From: Veillonella parvula DSM 2008
GTDB taxonomy: Bacteria; Bacillota; Negativicutes; Veillonellales; Veillonellaceae
Assembly: GCF_000024945.1 (NCBI RefSeq)
Contig: NC_013520.1
Coordinates: 1,637,001 to 1,701,000, forward strand
Length of the DNA: 64,000 nucleotides
Direction: 5' to 3'
Both the position numbers and the translations under genes were made by a program. Positions 35,549 to 44,078 of the stretch are shown piece after piece; positions within the stretch are counted from its first letter, which is position 1; every line of letters begins with the position of its first letter. The notes below the pieces were generated by a model. That model was not told the origin of the DNA and did not search any database. It saw nothing but the letters and a program-made list of their open reading frames with translations.

Positions 35549-36667
35549 TTATTCTTTATTCTTTTGTCTACCTTTACCAGCCCCATCTTCGGCTACACTC
35601 ACCTCCGCTTCAACGAAGGTTTTCATGTCATTTAGCATATGCATAGATGCATCGATTATAGATAGACCCATAGTTGACCCTAATGCTTCATCGATTAGCA
35701 GTTTATAGTCTAAATAAGGCTTTACCCCTAAGAAGCGACATTGTTCCTTATGTATAGGTTCATCATGTATAGGCTCATCATAGGCAGCCGACGGGAACAC
35801 ATAGTCCTTAACTAGCGGTTCAATGGTAACCGCCGCTAAAACAGCTGCACCAGTTACTATATTATCAAAGACTACAGCCATGCGATGGCTAGCAGCTCCT
35901 AAGATAAAGGCCGTTAAAAATGCAATATCTAAACCACCCGCTATGTGAAGCAAGTGCAATACTGCATCACGGCGCTCACTTTCACTAATAGTAGACCAAT
36001 CATCCACAGCAATATTAAATCGATCTACAAAAGAATGAATATGAGCAGCGCGTTGCTCTATCGTAGGGCCATATTCATTATGAACGAGAATATCCTCATA
36101 GGCACAACCTGTGATTGTCGCCGTCGTTACAAGAGAGTCCAGAAAGGCCCTCTCCCCTACGTTACCAATCGCCACCACTTGTAGTCCATCTGCATGTAAT
36201 TTGTCTGCATAGGTAAAACCTAGCTCAAGAGCACGCTCTAATTCATCTCGAGAAATAGCAGGTTCTACGCCAAAGAAATGAGACCCTTTTCGAATCACCT
36301 GTTGCTCAATATTTGTTAAATCAGAAGTGTCTTGTTCTAGACCTACATTCACCACATGTGCAACAGCATTTAATTTAGCTGCAGCCCCTTGTGTAGCTGT
36401 TCTTCCCTCATTAAAGCGTTTTATAGCAGCATAACTTTCACTACCATGTTGATCATTTTGCGGTCCATCTACCAAGTGATCAGCTGCCACAACGAGCACA
36501 CCTTGACGCAAATGATTTGGTTTAGGGTCTCCTAAAATTCCTGCAAAACGCTCCGCTATAGTTTCTAACGTAGCCAGACTATAGATAGGCTTTGTCAAAT
36601 TATCAATACGGAATCGACATGTTTCCATTGCTTGTGTATCTAACGGCTCAACTTTGAAAGTTCTCAT
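35549..36667 (-). CDS. CobT-like phosphoribosyltransferase, divergent partner (ArsB-type)
   Basis: 372 residues, homologous in layout to the gene before it but divergent. Segments 'HLLHIAGGLDIAFLTAFILG' and 'KPYLDYKLLIDEALGSTMG' align with CobT's C-terminal region, and the Glu of 'LIDEALG' falls where CobT has its catalytic Glu. The usual 'GEMGIGNTT' nucleotide motif is degraded to 'GNVGERAFLDS'. In Sporomusa ovata two adjacent CobT homologues, ArsA and ArsB, form a heterodimer that attaches phenolic as well as benzimidazole lower ligands to ribose phosphate. The pairing and 4-nt ATGA overlap here fit that arrangement. Alternative: an inactive CobT paralogue. Confidence 0.75.
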   Translation of the reverse strand: MRTFKVEPLDTQAMETCRFRIDNLTKPIYSLATLETIAERFAGILGDPKPNHLRQGVLVVAADHLVDGPQNDQHGSESYAAIKRFNEGRTATQGAAAKLNAVAHVVNVGLEQDTSDLTNIEQQVIRKGSHFFGVEPAISRDELERALELGFTYADKLHADGLQVVAIGNVGERAFLDSLVTTATITGCAYEDILVHNEYGPTIEQRAAHIHSFVDRFNIAVDDWSTISESERRDAVLHLLHIAGGLDIAFLTAFILGAASHRMAVVFDNIVTGAAVLAAVTIEPLVKDYVFPSAAYDEPIHDEPIHKEQCRFLGVKPYLDYKLLIDEALGSTMGLSIIDASMHMLNDMKTFVEAEVSVAEDGAGKGRQKNKE

Positions 36668-37701
36668 TTATTACCTCCTGTAATGGCCATATACATATGC
36701 ACCGCAAGATCTAGCATCCCCATTTGTATGGATCCACCAGAAGCCTCACCTAAACAAAGGCCTAAATCTACATAGGCTTCAAGGCCTAAATTTTCTAAGG
36801 AAGATTTGGCCGCTTTTTCAGCAGATAAATGTGAAGCCATCACATAATCCATCGCTTTTGGAGCCAATGTTTTAGCCACCAATGCACAAGCCGATGTATT
36901 AAATCCATCGATAATAACTAACCCATGATTTGCTGCAGCGCCTAAGATAACACCCACAATACAAGCAAATTCAAAACCGCCTACAGACGATAAAATACCA
37001 AGAGCATCATCCTTACTAATATCCTTATATTTTTCTAGCACATCATGAACAATCCGCTGTTTTAGTTTGAGTCGTTCATCGGAAATATTCGTTCCTCGTC
37101 CCGTCGCCTCTTCCGCTGTAAGTCCTGCAAACTTAGCGGTCATAAGGGCACTAGCTGTCGTATTTGATATACCCATTTCACCTACCAAAAATACGTTAAA
37201 GCCTTCATCGATTTTTTCTTTTACTAGACGAATCCCTGTTTCGATGCCCTCCACGGCTTGTTCGCGCGTCATGGCGGGCTCTTCTACAAAGTTTTTTGTA
37301 CCCATCCCCAGTTTATGACTTCGAAGGCCTGGAACCCAACTCATATCTGCATCGATCCCCATGTCGATAACTTCCATTTGGGCCCCACAATAATTAGCTA
37401 GGGAGTTAGCACCCGCCCCTTTAGGAATTAGATAATTTTGTGTCATTCCAACAGTTGTTTCCTTGGGATACGCACTGACACCCATATCAGCTACGCCATG
37501 ATCCGCAGAAGCAATAATCATACATGGTTTTGGCACGGTTACCTGCTCTTGATTCGTAGCCGCCCCATATTGAGCCACAACATCTACAAGACGACCATAT
37601 AGTTCCACCGGCGATTCTGCATTCCAGCTATTAAATATATGTTGTTCAATCTTTAAGCTGCGACCTGTAATAGCGCCACAAGTTTCTTGTAACAAACTCA
37701 T
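36664..37701 (-). CDS. cobT: Nicotinate-nucleotide-dimethylbenzimidazole phosphoribosyltransferase homologue (CobT; ArsA-type)
   Basis: 345 residues. 'ASADHGVADMGVSAYPKETT' in the N-terminal third, 'LVGEMGISNTTASALMTAKF' (nucleotide-binding, about residue 170) and the C-terminal 'YVDLGLCLGEASGGSIQMGM' with the catalytic Glu are the canonical CobT motifs. It transfers ribose phosphate from nicotinate mononucleotide to the cobamide lower-ligand base. A divergent homologue follows with a 4-nt overlap, so I read the pair as ArsA plus ArsB. Own promoter at 37748. Confidence 0.88.
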   Translation of the reverse strand: MSLLQETCGAITGRSLKIEQHIFNSWNAESPVELYGRLVDVVAQYGAATNQEQVTVPKPCMIIASADHGVADMGVSAYPKETTVGMTQNYLIPKGAGANSLANYCGAQMEVIDMGIDADMSWVPGLRSHKLGMGTKNFVEEPAMTREQAVEGIETGIRLVKEKIDEGFNVFLVGEMGISNTTASALMTAKFAGLTAEEATGRGTNISDERLKLKQRIVHDVLEKYKDISKDDALGILSSVGGFEFACIVGVILGAAANHGLVIIDGFNTSACALVAKTLAPKAMDYVMASHLSAEKAAKSSLENLGLEAYVDLGLCLGEASGGSIQMGMLDLAVHMYMAITGGNK

Positions 37702-37747
37702 AAAAGCTCCCTTAACATAATATATTTACATACTCATATCGATATAT

Positions 37748-37775
37748 AGTATACACGATTCTAGATATATGTCAT
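37748..37775 (-). promoter_or_regulatory. Promoter of the CobT pair
   Basis: ATGACA, 16-bp spacer, TATACT on the minus strand; about 45 bp before the first gene. I see no cobalamin riboswitch in the short leader. Confidence 0.6.
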
Positions 37776-37824
37776 ATTTTTTCAGTTACATTTACTCTCT
37801 TATAGGATACAAAACTACGCCATT

Positions 37825-38711
37825 TTAATTATCCTTGATTTGACCAGTTAAATACGGTAACTTTCCTCGAATCTCGCGACTTCGTTCAAGATAGATTTCT
37901 AATTCTTGACCGTCATCCTCTTGTAAAAGTATCTTTTTTACACGTTGAATTTCTGCTTCAACCTGTGTGAGCCCTTCAATGACATTACGACGATTCCCAT
38001 AAATAATTTCACGCCACATCGATGGTAATCCACCTGCAACACGGGTGCAATCACGGAAACCGCCAGCAGATAACTTCATGCGTAATTCGCCCAATTCATC
38101 GCCTCCCGAAACTTGTGTTAAAATAGAGGCCAATAAGTGAGGCATATGACTAACCATAGCCAGATATGCATCGTGAGCGTAAATATCGACAAACTCGATA
38201 CGAGACCCTAAGGCACGACCCATGTCAGCTAATTCTTGAGCTACTTCTTCACTATATACATCAGATGCCTTATCTTCTAACACAATCCAGCCCATACCTT
38301 TGAATAGGTTTTTATGAGATACTTCATACCCGCCCTTTTCGGATCCTGCATAGGATGGACAGATACGAAAACGGTCCCCTTAGGAATCGATTCATAAACG
38401 GCTCGTACAAAATTTTCCTTCGCACTAGATACATCGGTTACAACTTGTCCCGATCTAAATAGATGAGCCGTTTCAGTAAAAAGTCGTGCATTTGTATCAG
38501 GTGGCAAGGAGAACACAACGATATCTGAGTTCTTAATCAATGGCTCAACTTCAGTCCACGCAGCTTTTACCACACCATCTTGAATGGCCGCATCACAGAC
38601 CTCTTGACGACGTGCATAGCCTACTACCTCATAATCTGTATATTCCTTTAAGGCCTTTGCCAAGGATCCACCTAATAGGCCTAAGCCAATAATGCCTACT
38701 GTCTTACTCAT
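37825..38711 (-). pseudogene. tyrA: Prephenate dehydrogenase, interrupted by a single-base frameshift
   Basis: The first frame (to 38277) starts 'MSKTVGIIGLGLLGGSLAKA' with the NAD-binding motif and reads to 'VSVHPM', then shifts. Restoring one G after the ATG codon at 38349-38351 turns 'HPMQDPKRAG' into 'HPMAGSEKGGYEVSHKNLFK' and joins the second frame, which carries the helical dimerisation domain ('HMPHLLASILTQVSGGDELG', 'GFRDCTRVAGGLPSMW'). The restored protein is about 295 residues, the normal length, and belongs to tyrosine synthesis (prephenate to 4-hydroxyphenylpyruvate). The deletion hits a catalytic-site His motif, so without repair the product is dead. A sequencing error is a real alternative. 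Confidence 0.88.
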
Positions 38712-38818
38712 ATAAACCTACTTTCAAGTAAAACTAGCAATGTCTATTCTCCAATATAATGCTAGTTATATTACATTATTATTTAGCTAATTGTAAATCA
38801 AAATTAGGGAGAATGAAA

Positions 38819-40165
38819 TTAAGCTTCGATAAGATGCTTGTTTCTCCATTTACCGCTATACCAACGATATATAAACAATAAACCTCGCAAGATTTCATCA
38901 GCGGCCATGGCAATCCATATACCAACAAGGCCCCAACCCCAGTAAATACCAAATAGATACGATAATGGCACGGCGCATAACCACATGCCAAAGATTCCCA
39001 CTAGCATAGGCGTACGAATATCACCGGCAGCCTGCAAACAACCAACCATAACGATATTTACTGCACGTCCTAACTCAAGAAAGATCTCAACCAGTAATAC
39101 ATTATGTGCTAACTCTAGGATTTCCGGATCCGAAGTAAACACAGAGACAACAAAATCACTAGTCACATAGAAGAATGTAGCAAGACCTACGTTAATAGCA
39201 ATCGCTAAATACATGGACTTCCATACACGACTAGTAACCTCCTCTTGGCGTTTAGCGCCCATTAGGAAACCTACGATAACTTGTGAAGCATTGGATAGTG
39301 CTATGGTGTATACATAACAAAGCATGGCGATAACAGATACATAAACTTTAGTATTAATAACTGCTAAGCCTAAAATATTGACCATTTTCATAATCGTAGT
39401 TTGAGATAATTGATAGCTCAATGTTTCTCCACCAGAAGGAACACTGATATGCAATAAAGATTTAACCGTATGCCACGGAAATGGTTTTAAGAATGTAAAG
39501 CTCACCTCTAAGGTTAATAATTTCTTAAAAGTATATCCAATAATCACGAGCCCTACCACTTTAGATAGCCACGTAGAAATAGAAACGCCTAATACACCAA
39601 GGCTTGGTATTGGACCATGTCCAAAGATTAATACATAGTTTGTTAGAATATGAATGATATTCATCACAAGGGCAATGTACATGGTAACACGTGTTAATGA
39701 GTGCCCTCTAAATACGGCTACTAACGCATAATACATCGCTTGTATCGGTAGCCCTGCAGCAACGATAGTAGTATATATCGACGTATCACTCATCGTTTCT
39801 GGTGGTATACCTAGCCATGTAAAGATCCATTCATGGCAAGTAATAAAGAATACTGCCGCTATAGATGAAAAGAGAAAATTCATCATTAAGCTGACCGTAC
39901 ATACCTCTGATAGCTTGGACTGGTTTCTCGCTCCTAAATATTGGGCAATCAAAATCGTCGTAGCTGTACTCATGACGATGATGAGCATAATAAAGATATT
40001 TAAAATTTGATTGGCATTAGCTACCGCTGCTACCGCTTGAGGCGAGTAGTGACTCATCATCAATTGGTCTATATTACCTACTAGCATCTGTAGGAACACT
40101 TCAATAAATATAGGCCAACTCAAAGTCCAGATAGATAGACTAATCCCCTTTTCGTATGCTTTCAT
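38819..40165 (-). CDS. MATE-family multidrug/Na+ efflux transporter
   Basis: 448 residues with 12 membrane segments in two six-helix halves. 'LSWPIFIEVFLQMLVGNIDQ' near the N-terminus and 'QYLGARNQSKLSEV' are MATE/NorM marks; the second half repeats with 'SVPSGGETLSYQLSQTTIMK' and 'GFLMGAKRQEEV'. Exports cationic compounds against Na+ or H+. The ATG with GAGG 5 nt upstream is chosen; a frame extension of 16 codons reads through a tandem repeat upstream and is rejected. Substrate unknown. Confidence 0.93.
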   Translation of the reverse strand: MKAYEKGISLSIWTLSWPIFIEVFLQMLVGNIDQLMMSHYSPQAVAAVANANQILNIFIMLIIVMSTATTILIAQYLGARNQSKLSEVCTVSLMMNFLFSSIAAVFFITCHEWIFTWLGIPPETMSDTSIYTTIVAAGLPIQAMYYALVAVFRGHSLTRVTMYIALVMNIIHILTNYVLIFGHGPIPSLGVLGVSISTWLSKVVGLVIIGYTFKKLLTLEVSFTFLKPFPWHTVKSLLHISVPSGGETLSYQLSQTTIMKMVNILGLAVINTKVYVSVIAMLCYVYTIALSNASQVIVGFLMGAKRQEEVTSRVWKSMYLAIAINVGLATFFYVTSDFVVSVFTSDPEILELAHNVLLVEIFLELGRAVNIVMVGCLQAAGDIRTPMLVGIFGMWLCAVPLSYLFGIYWGWGLVGIWIAMAADEILRGLLFIYRWYSGKWRNKHLIEA

Positions 40166-40175
40166 AAAAACCTCT

Positions 40176-40215
40176 GCAATGAATACGATACAATTGCAAT
40201 GAATATCATACAATG
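40176..40215. repeat. Two adjacent 20-bp direct repeats before the MATE gene
   Basis: GCAATGAATACGATACAATT is followed at once by GCAATGAATATCATACAATG (17 of 20 identical). The pair lies between a TATAAT at about 40228-40233 (minus strand) and the MATE start, in the expected leader or operator region. Two helical turns per repeat suggest side-by-side binding of a repressor. Confidence 0.8.
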
Positions 40216-40300
40216 TCCTTATTATATCACGTTATATAACCACATGGGACAAATCGCAGAAAGCAATATACTAAATAGTTTTTCATAAAATAGTACATAC

Positions 40301-40334
40301 AAAAAACGTGCCACCCGAAGGTGACACGTTTCTT
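40301..40334 (-). terminator. Intrinsic terminator after korB
   Basis: AACGTGTCACC-TTCG-GGTGGCACGTT, one G-T pair, followed by TTTTGTATG on the minus strand. Confidence 0.9.
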
Positions 40335-40370
40335 TAATCAGCATCCTACCTAATGGGTACGATACTAATA

Positions 40371-41243
40371 TTATTTAAATTGATTGCAAAGGCTATCAAA
40401 TAATGCTTGGTCAGGTTTTACAACATCTTCAGTCAATGGACGAGGATGTGGTCCGCCATTTGCTGCAGCCATTGCTTTTTCAAAGGAAGGTTTAGATGTA
40501 TTTTGATAGATAAGGCCTGTAACCAAACCATCAGTATCACCCAAAGTTTTAAGCGCTACTGCACGATCTGTTGGGTCATAACCTTCAGGCAATGCTACTA
40601 AATGTTCTTTGAACCAATCATAACTATTGCGTTTGTTGTATGTAACACATGGGCTAAATACATTGATGAAGGAGAAGCCCTCATGATCTATAGCTTGTTG
40701 AATCAAATCAACGAGCTCTTTACGATTCACCATATAGCTTTGCGCTACAAATGTAGCACCTGCTGCAATCGCAGTTTCACAAACGGACAATGGAGACTCA
40801 AACGCACCATGAGGAGTTGTTTTTGTAACAAAACCGATGTCAGAACGAGGGGATGCTTGACCTTTAGTCAAACCATATACATGGTTATCCATTACTACGT
40901 ATGTCATGTTTACATTACGTTTAAAAGCATGAATGGTGTGACCCATACCGATAGCAAACGCATCACCGTCACCGGAAAATGCGATAACTTCTAGGTCTTG
41001 GTTAGCAAGCTTAACGCCTTGCGCATAAGGAAGCGCACGGCCATGAGTTGTATGCGCACCATAAGCGTAGAAATAGCCACCGATACGGCTAGAACAACCA
41101 ATACCGGAAATTACGGCTAATTTTTCTGGTGGAATATTTTTCGCTACTACAGCGTCAGTAATCGCCGCTTGAACCCCATAATGGCCACAGCCTGGACACC
41201 AGTTAGGACGAATATCATTTCTGTAATCTTTAGCTGTTGTCAT
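40371..41243 (-). CDS. korB: 2-oxoacid:ferredoxin oxidoreductase beta subunit (KorB-like)
   Basis: 290 residues. 'RPNWCPGCGHYGVQ' (Cys pair), 'GIGCSSRIGGYF' with a further Cys, and the ThDP-binding segment 'AFSGDGDAFAIGMGHTIHAF...DNHVYGLTKGQASP' (cited in parts) at about residues 90-145. Decarboxylates a 2-oxoacid, probably 2-oxoglutarate, with CoA and ferredoxin. The start follows AAGGAGG by 9 nt and lies 2 nt after the alpha subunit stop. Pyruvate or another 2-oxoacid cannot be excluded. Confidence 0.9.
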   Translation of the reverse strand: MTTAKDYRNDIRPNWCPGCGHYGVQAAITDAVVAKNIPPEKLAVISGIGCSSRIGGYFYAYGAHTTHGRALPYAQGVKLANQDLEVIAFSGDGDAFAIGMGHTIHAFKRNVNMTYVVMDNHVYGLTKGQASPRSDIGFVTKTTPHGAFESPLSVCETAIAAGATFVAQSYMVNRKELVDLIQQAIDHEGFSFINVFSPCVTYNKRNSYDWFKEHLVALPEGYDPTDRAVALKTLGDTDGLVTGLIYQNTSKPSFEKAMAAANGGPHPRPLTEDVVKPDQALFDSLCNQFK

Positions 41244-41244
41244 A

Positions 41245-43005
41245 TTATAGGACCTCCTTAATCGCATTTTTCACATAACTTTTTGTGAATGGATTACCAT
41301 CGTATTTCAAGCAGCTAGAAATCTTATGTTTCTTATGCATGTTGATTTTAAATAAGTTAGCCAATTGACCAGTTTTATTGTGTTCTACAATAACTACTTT
41401 TTTCGCCGCATCAAAGAACGGTTGTAATTGCTTTGCTGGGAATGGTTTAATTAAGCGCAATTGTAAATGGTTAACTTTAACACCTTCTTGATCGAATTCA
41501 GCAACAGCTTCTTCGATAGCACCACGACTAGAAGCCATACCTACAACGAGTACATCCGCTTCATCGTATTTAGCATTGTTCAAGAATGGTTCATAATTGT
41601 CAGCTACAGTTTCCAATTTACGGAAGCGTTTATCAGTTTGCGCTACGTGCATTGTAGGCGCTTCTGCTGGTTTACCTTCTTCATTATGCTCTAAGCCTGT
41701 GGAAAGGAATAGACCATTTTTCATGCCTGGAATTGTACGAGGGGAAATGCCATCTTCAGTCAATTCAAAGCGTTTGAAATAGTTAGGTTGTACCAATTCA
41801 GGAAGCTCAGCTTCTTTCATCATTTTACCTCGATTAATAGGTACGCGGTTCAAATCGAAAGAAGGAACGGATTGTTTATTCAAACCTTGTTGTAAGTCAG
41901 GCATAAAGATAACTGGACATTGGTACATTTCTGCCAAGTTGAAAGCTTTTTGAATTTCATAGAAACATTCTTCAATAGATGTTGGAGAAATTACGATACC
42001 AGAGTAGTCACCATGTGCATTGTAGCAAGCTGCATCAATATCGGATTGTTCAACTTTTGTAGCCATACCAGTGGATGGGCCAGAACGTTGAACGTCAATA
42101 ACAACCATTGGCAATTCAGCCATGGAAGCCATAGACAAGGATTCTGCCATCAAGGAAAGGCCTGGACCAGAAGTACATGTAAAGCCACGAACACCTGCGT
42201 ATACACCACCCATAGCTGTCATACATGCTGCGATTTCGTCTTCTGTTTGAACAACAGTTGAGCCCAACTTATCCATAGTTTTAATCATGTATTCCATAAC
42301 TTCGGATGCTGGCGTAATAGGATATGATGCCATGAAACGGGAGCCCGCAGCAATAGCACCAAGAGCACATGCTTCGTTACCTAATAAGAACATTTGATCT
42401 TTCTTACCAGGCGCTGGCAATGTATCGATTTCAACATCGCCTAATTTTTCCATTACAAGGCTATGACCATCATCGAAAGCAGCCAAGTTTTTATCAATAA
42501 TCTCTTGGGATTTCTTTGCAAATTTCTCAGTAATAGCATCTTTAAACATCTTAGTATCAAAACCAAGAAGCGCTACGGACATTCCAAGTGCTACGATATT
42601 ACGCATCAACAAGGAGCCTTGTTTCATTGCTGTTTCAGAGATAGGCAAAGATAAACAATTAATCTTTGTACCTTCAAATTTAGAAAAGTCTGGATTAACT
42701 TTGCTATCACAGATGATATATCCACCATCACGTACTTCGGAACCGTGCATATCAACGGTTTCTTGATCAAGGGAAAGCAAGAAGTCTACCCCTTCACCGA
42801 TAGACATAATTTGTTCCAATGCTACGCGCAATGCGAATGTAGTATGACCACCTTTGATGCGAGATGCAAATAAACGTTGGCTATACAAAGAGTAGCCTTC
42901 TTTAGCAAGGATTGTAGCCATAATTTCGCCGCAACTCTCGATACCTTCACCTTGTTGGCCGCCCATTTTCCAGATAAAATCTTTACGTTTTTGCAAGAGA
43001 TTCAC
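41245..43005 (-). CDS. korA: 2-oxoacid:ferredoxin oxidoreductase alpha subunit with fused gamma domain (KorA-like)
   Basis: 586 residues. The N-terminal 190 residues are the gamma domain ('KMGGQQGEGIESCGEIMATI', 'SRIKGGHTTFALRV'); residues 200-586 are the alpha domain ('GNEACALGAIAAGSRFMASY', 'PITPASEVMEYM', 'TSGPGLSLMAESLSMA', 'QRSGPSTGMATKVEQSD'). This fused gamma-alpha layout with a separate beta is typical of two-subunit 2-oxoglutarate oxidoreductases. GGAGGGTGAATC precedes the start. Operon korA-korB. Confidence 0.92.
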   Translation of the reverse strand: MNLLQKRKDFIWKMGGQQGEGIESCGEIMATILAKEGYSLYSQRLFASRIKGGHTTFALRVALEQIMSIGEGVDFLLSLDQETVDMHGSEVRDGGYIICDSKVNPDFSKFEGTKINCLSLPISETAMKQGSLLMRNIVALGMSVALLGFDTKMFKDAITEKFAKKSQEIIDKNLAAFDDGHSLVMEKLGDVEIDTLPAPGKKDQMFLLGNEACALGAIAAGSRFMASYPITPASEVMEYMIKTMDKLGSTVVQTEDEIAACMTAMGGVYAGVRGFTCTSGPGLSLMAESLSMASMAELPMVVIDVQRSGPSTGMATKVEQSDIDAACYNAHGDYSGIVISPTSIEECFYEIQKAFNLAEMYQCPVIFMPDLQQGLNKQSVPSFDLNRVPINRGKMMKEAELPELVQPNYFKRFELTEDGISPRTIPGMKNGLFLSTGLEHNEEGKPAEAPTMHVAQTDKRFRKLETVADNYEPFLNNAKYDEADVLVVGMASSRGAIEEAVAEFDQEGVKVNHLQLRLIKPFPAKQLQPFFDAAKKVVIVEHNKTGQLANLFKINMHKKHKISSCLKYDGNPFTKSYVKNAIKEVL

Positions 43006-43090
43006 CCTCCTTAGGATAAAAATTACACTGCTGACAAGAGTCTACCTTACTATGTTAATGTTTTATAGTACGAACCTGTCTTATATCGTC

Positions 43091-43119
43091 ATTGTATCAT
43101 GTATATTTTAGGTTTACAA
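43091..43119 (-). promoter_or_regulatory. Putative korAB promoter
   Basis: TTGTAA, 17-bp spacer, TACAAT on the minus strand, about 85 bp before korA. The leader between contains no further feature I can support. Confidence 0.5.
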
Positions 43120-43177
43120 TGTATCATTTCACATAATAATAGGTATAAATTAAGGTATTATAACTAAAAATTATAAG

Positions 43178-43214
43178 AGAAAAAGGATACTACTTTCTAA
43201 GTAGTATCCTTTTA
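43178..43214 (-). terminator. Intrinsic terminator of the ecf-truA operon
   Basis: AAAAGGATACTAC-TTAGAAA-GTAGTATCCTTTT then TCTC on the minus strand. The flanking A run makes it plausible in both directions. Confidence 0.85.
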
Positions 43215-43273
43215 GTATTTATGCTTATCGTTTTATATTCAGACGGCAAAAAAAGAGTCTATATAAAATTATA

Positions 43274-43311
43274 TAGAATATTTATTCTTAAATTATTTAG
43301 AATATTTATTC
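43274..43311. repeat. 14-bp direct repeat at the 3' end of truA
   Basis: TAGAATATTTATTC occurs twice, 24 bp apart; the second copy encodes the last residues of TruA and the first lies just beyond the stop. The core GAATATTTATTC is itself an imperfect palindrome (GAATA-TT-TATTC). Confidence 0.7.
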
Positions 43312-44078
43312 CGTAACACCTCTTGTTGCCGTTCTTCAGTAAAGAATATTTCTTCTAAACATAAGCCTTGAGCGGGTGCAGTTTTCCCTATAACACGGCG
43401 GTCTTTAGCTGCTAAATACCCTTTAATGTCCTCCACCTTACGGCGACCAAGCCCGACATCTACGAGTAGGCCTGCAATATTACGCACCATATGGTATAAG
43501 AACCCATCACCGACCACAGAAATCGTCACCTGTGAACCTCGGGCCTCAACACGAATTCCCATAATTGTCTTTACAGGATCCGCAGGGGTTGAATTCGTTC
43601 CCTTTAGGGTTGTAAAGTCATGCGTACCTACTAGTTCATTACCTGCGGCCTGCATCCGATCAATATCTAAGGGCTTTTTCACATGCCAATGATACCGCTG
43701 CGTCAAAGGATCTGCAATGAGCTGATTATGAATCGTATATACATACTCTTTACCGTATATATTCCACCGTGGCTTCCAATCTAACGGAATTTCTATCGCT
43801 TCTATAACGACTATATCCTTAGGTATATGAGCTATCATAGCACGAGGAATATTTTCTACTGGTATAGTCCCTGATGTTTGAAAGGTACATACCTGAAATT
43901 TAGCATGCACCCCTGCATCCGTACGAGATGCACCATAAATTTGAATGGGTTCATTACAAATACGTGATAAACCATATTCCAAACATCCTTGTACCGTTAA
44001 GCCTTTATCATTAGGTTGCTTTTGATAACCTGCTAAATCTGTACCATCATAAGCCACTATGATCTGTATGTTTCTCAT
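43293..44078 (-). CDS. truA: tRNA pseudouridine(38-40) synthase
   Basis: 261 residues. 'IIVAYDGTDLAGYQKQPN' at the N-terminus, the catalytic Asp in 'GASRTDAGVHAKFQ' (about residue 53) and 'GDGFLYHMVRNIAGLLVDVG' near the C-terminus are TruA hallmarks. The start is the ATG sharing ATGA with the ecfT stop, with GGTGG 8 nt upstream. Last gene of the ecfA1-ecfA2-ecfT-truA run, an arrangement conserved in Firmicutes, where rplM-rpsI usually follow; here they do not. Confidence 0.95.
   Translation of the reverse strand: MRNIQIIVAYDGTDLAGYQKQPNDKGLTVQGCLEYGLSRICNEPIQIYGASRTDAGVHAKFQVCTFQTSGTIPVENIPRAMIAHIPKDIVVIEAIEIPLDWKPRWNIYGKEYVYTIHNQLIADPLTQRYHWHVKKPLDIDRMQAAGNELVGTHDFTTLKGTNSTPADPVKTIMGIRVEARGSQVTISVVGDGFLYHMVRNIAGLLVDVGLGRRKVEDIKGYLAAKDRRVIGKTAPAQGLCLEEIFFTEERQQEVLRNKYSK

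Noticed and set aside
37825-38711. Two separate small genes instead of one broken tyrA
   Set aside because: The frames overlap by 19 bp and join into a standard TyrA after one base is restored; the second frame's apparent start is inside a conserved segment.
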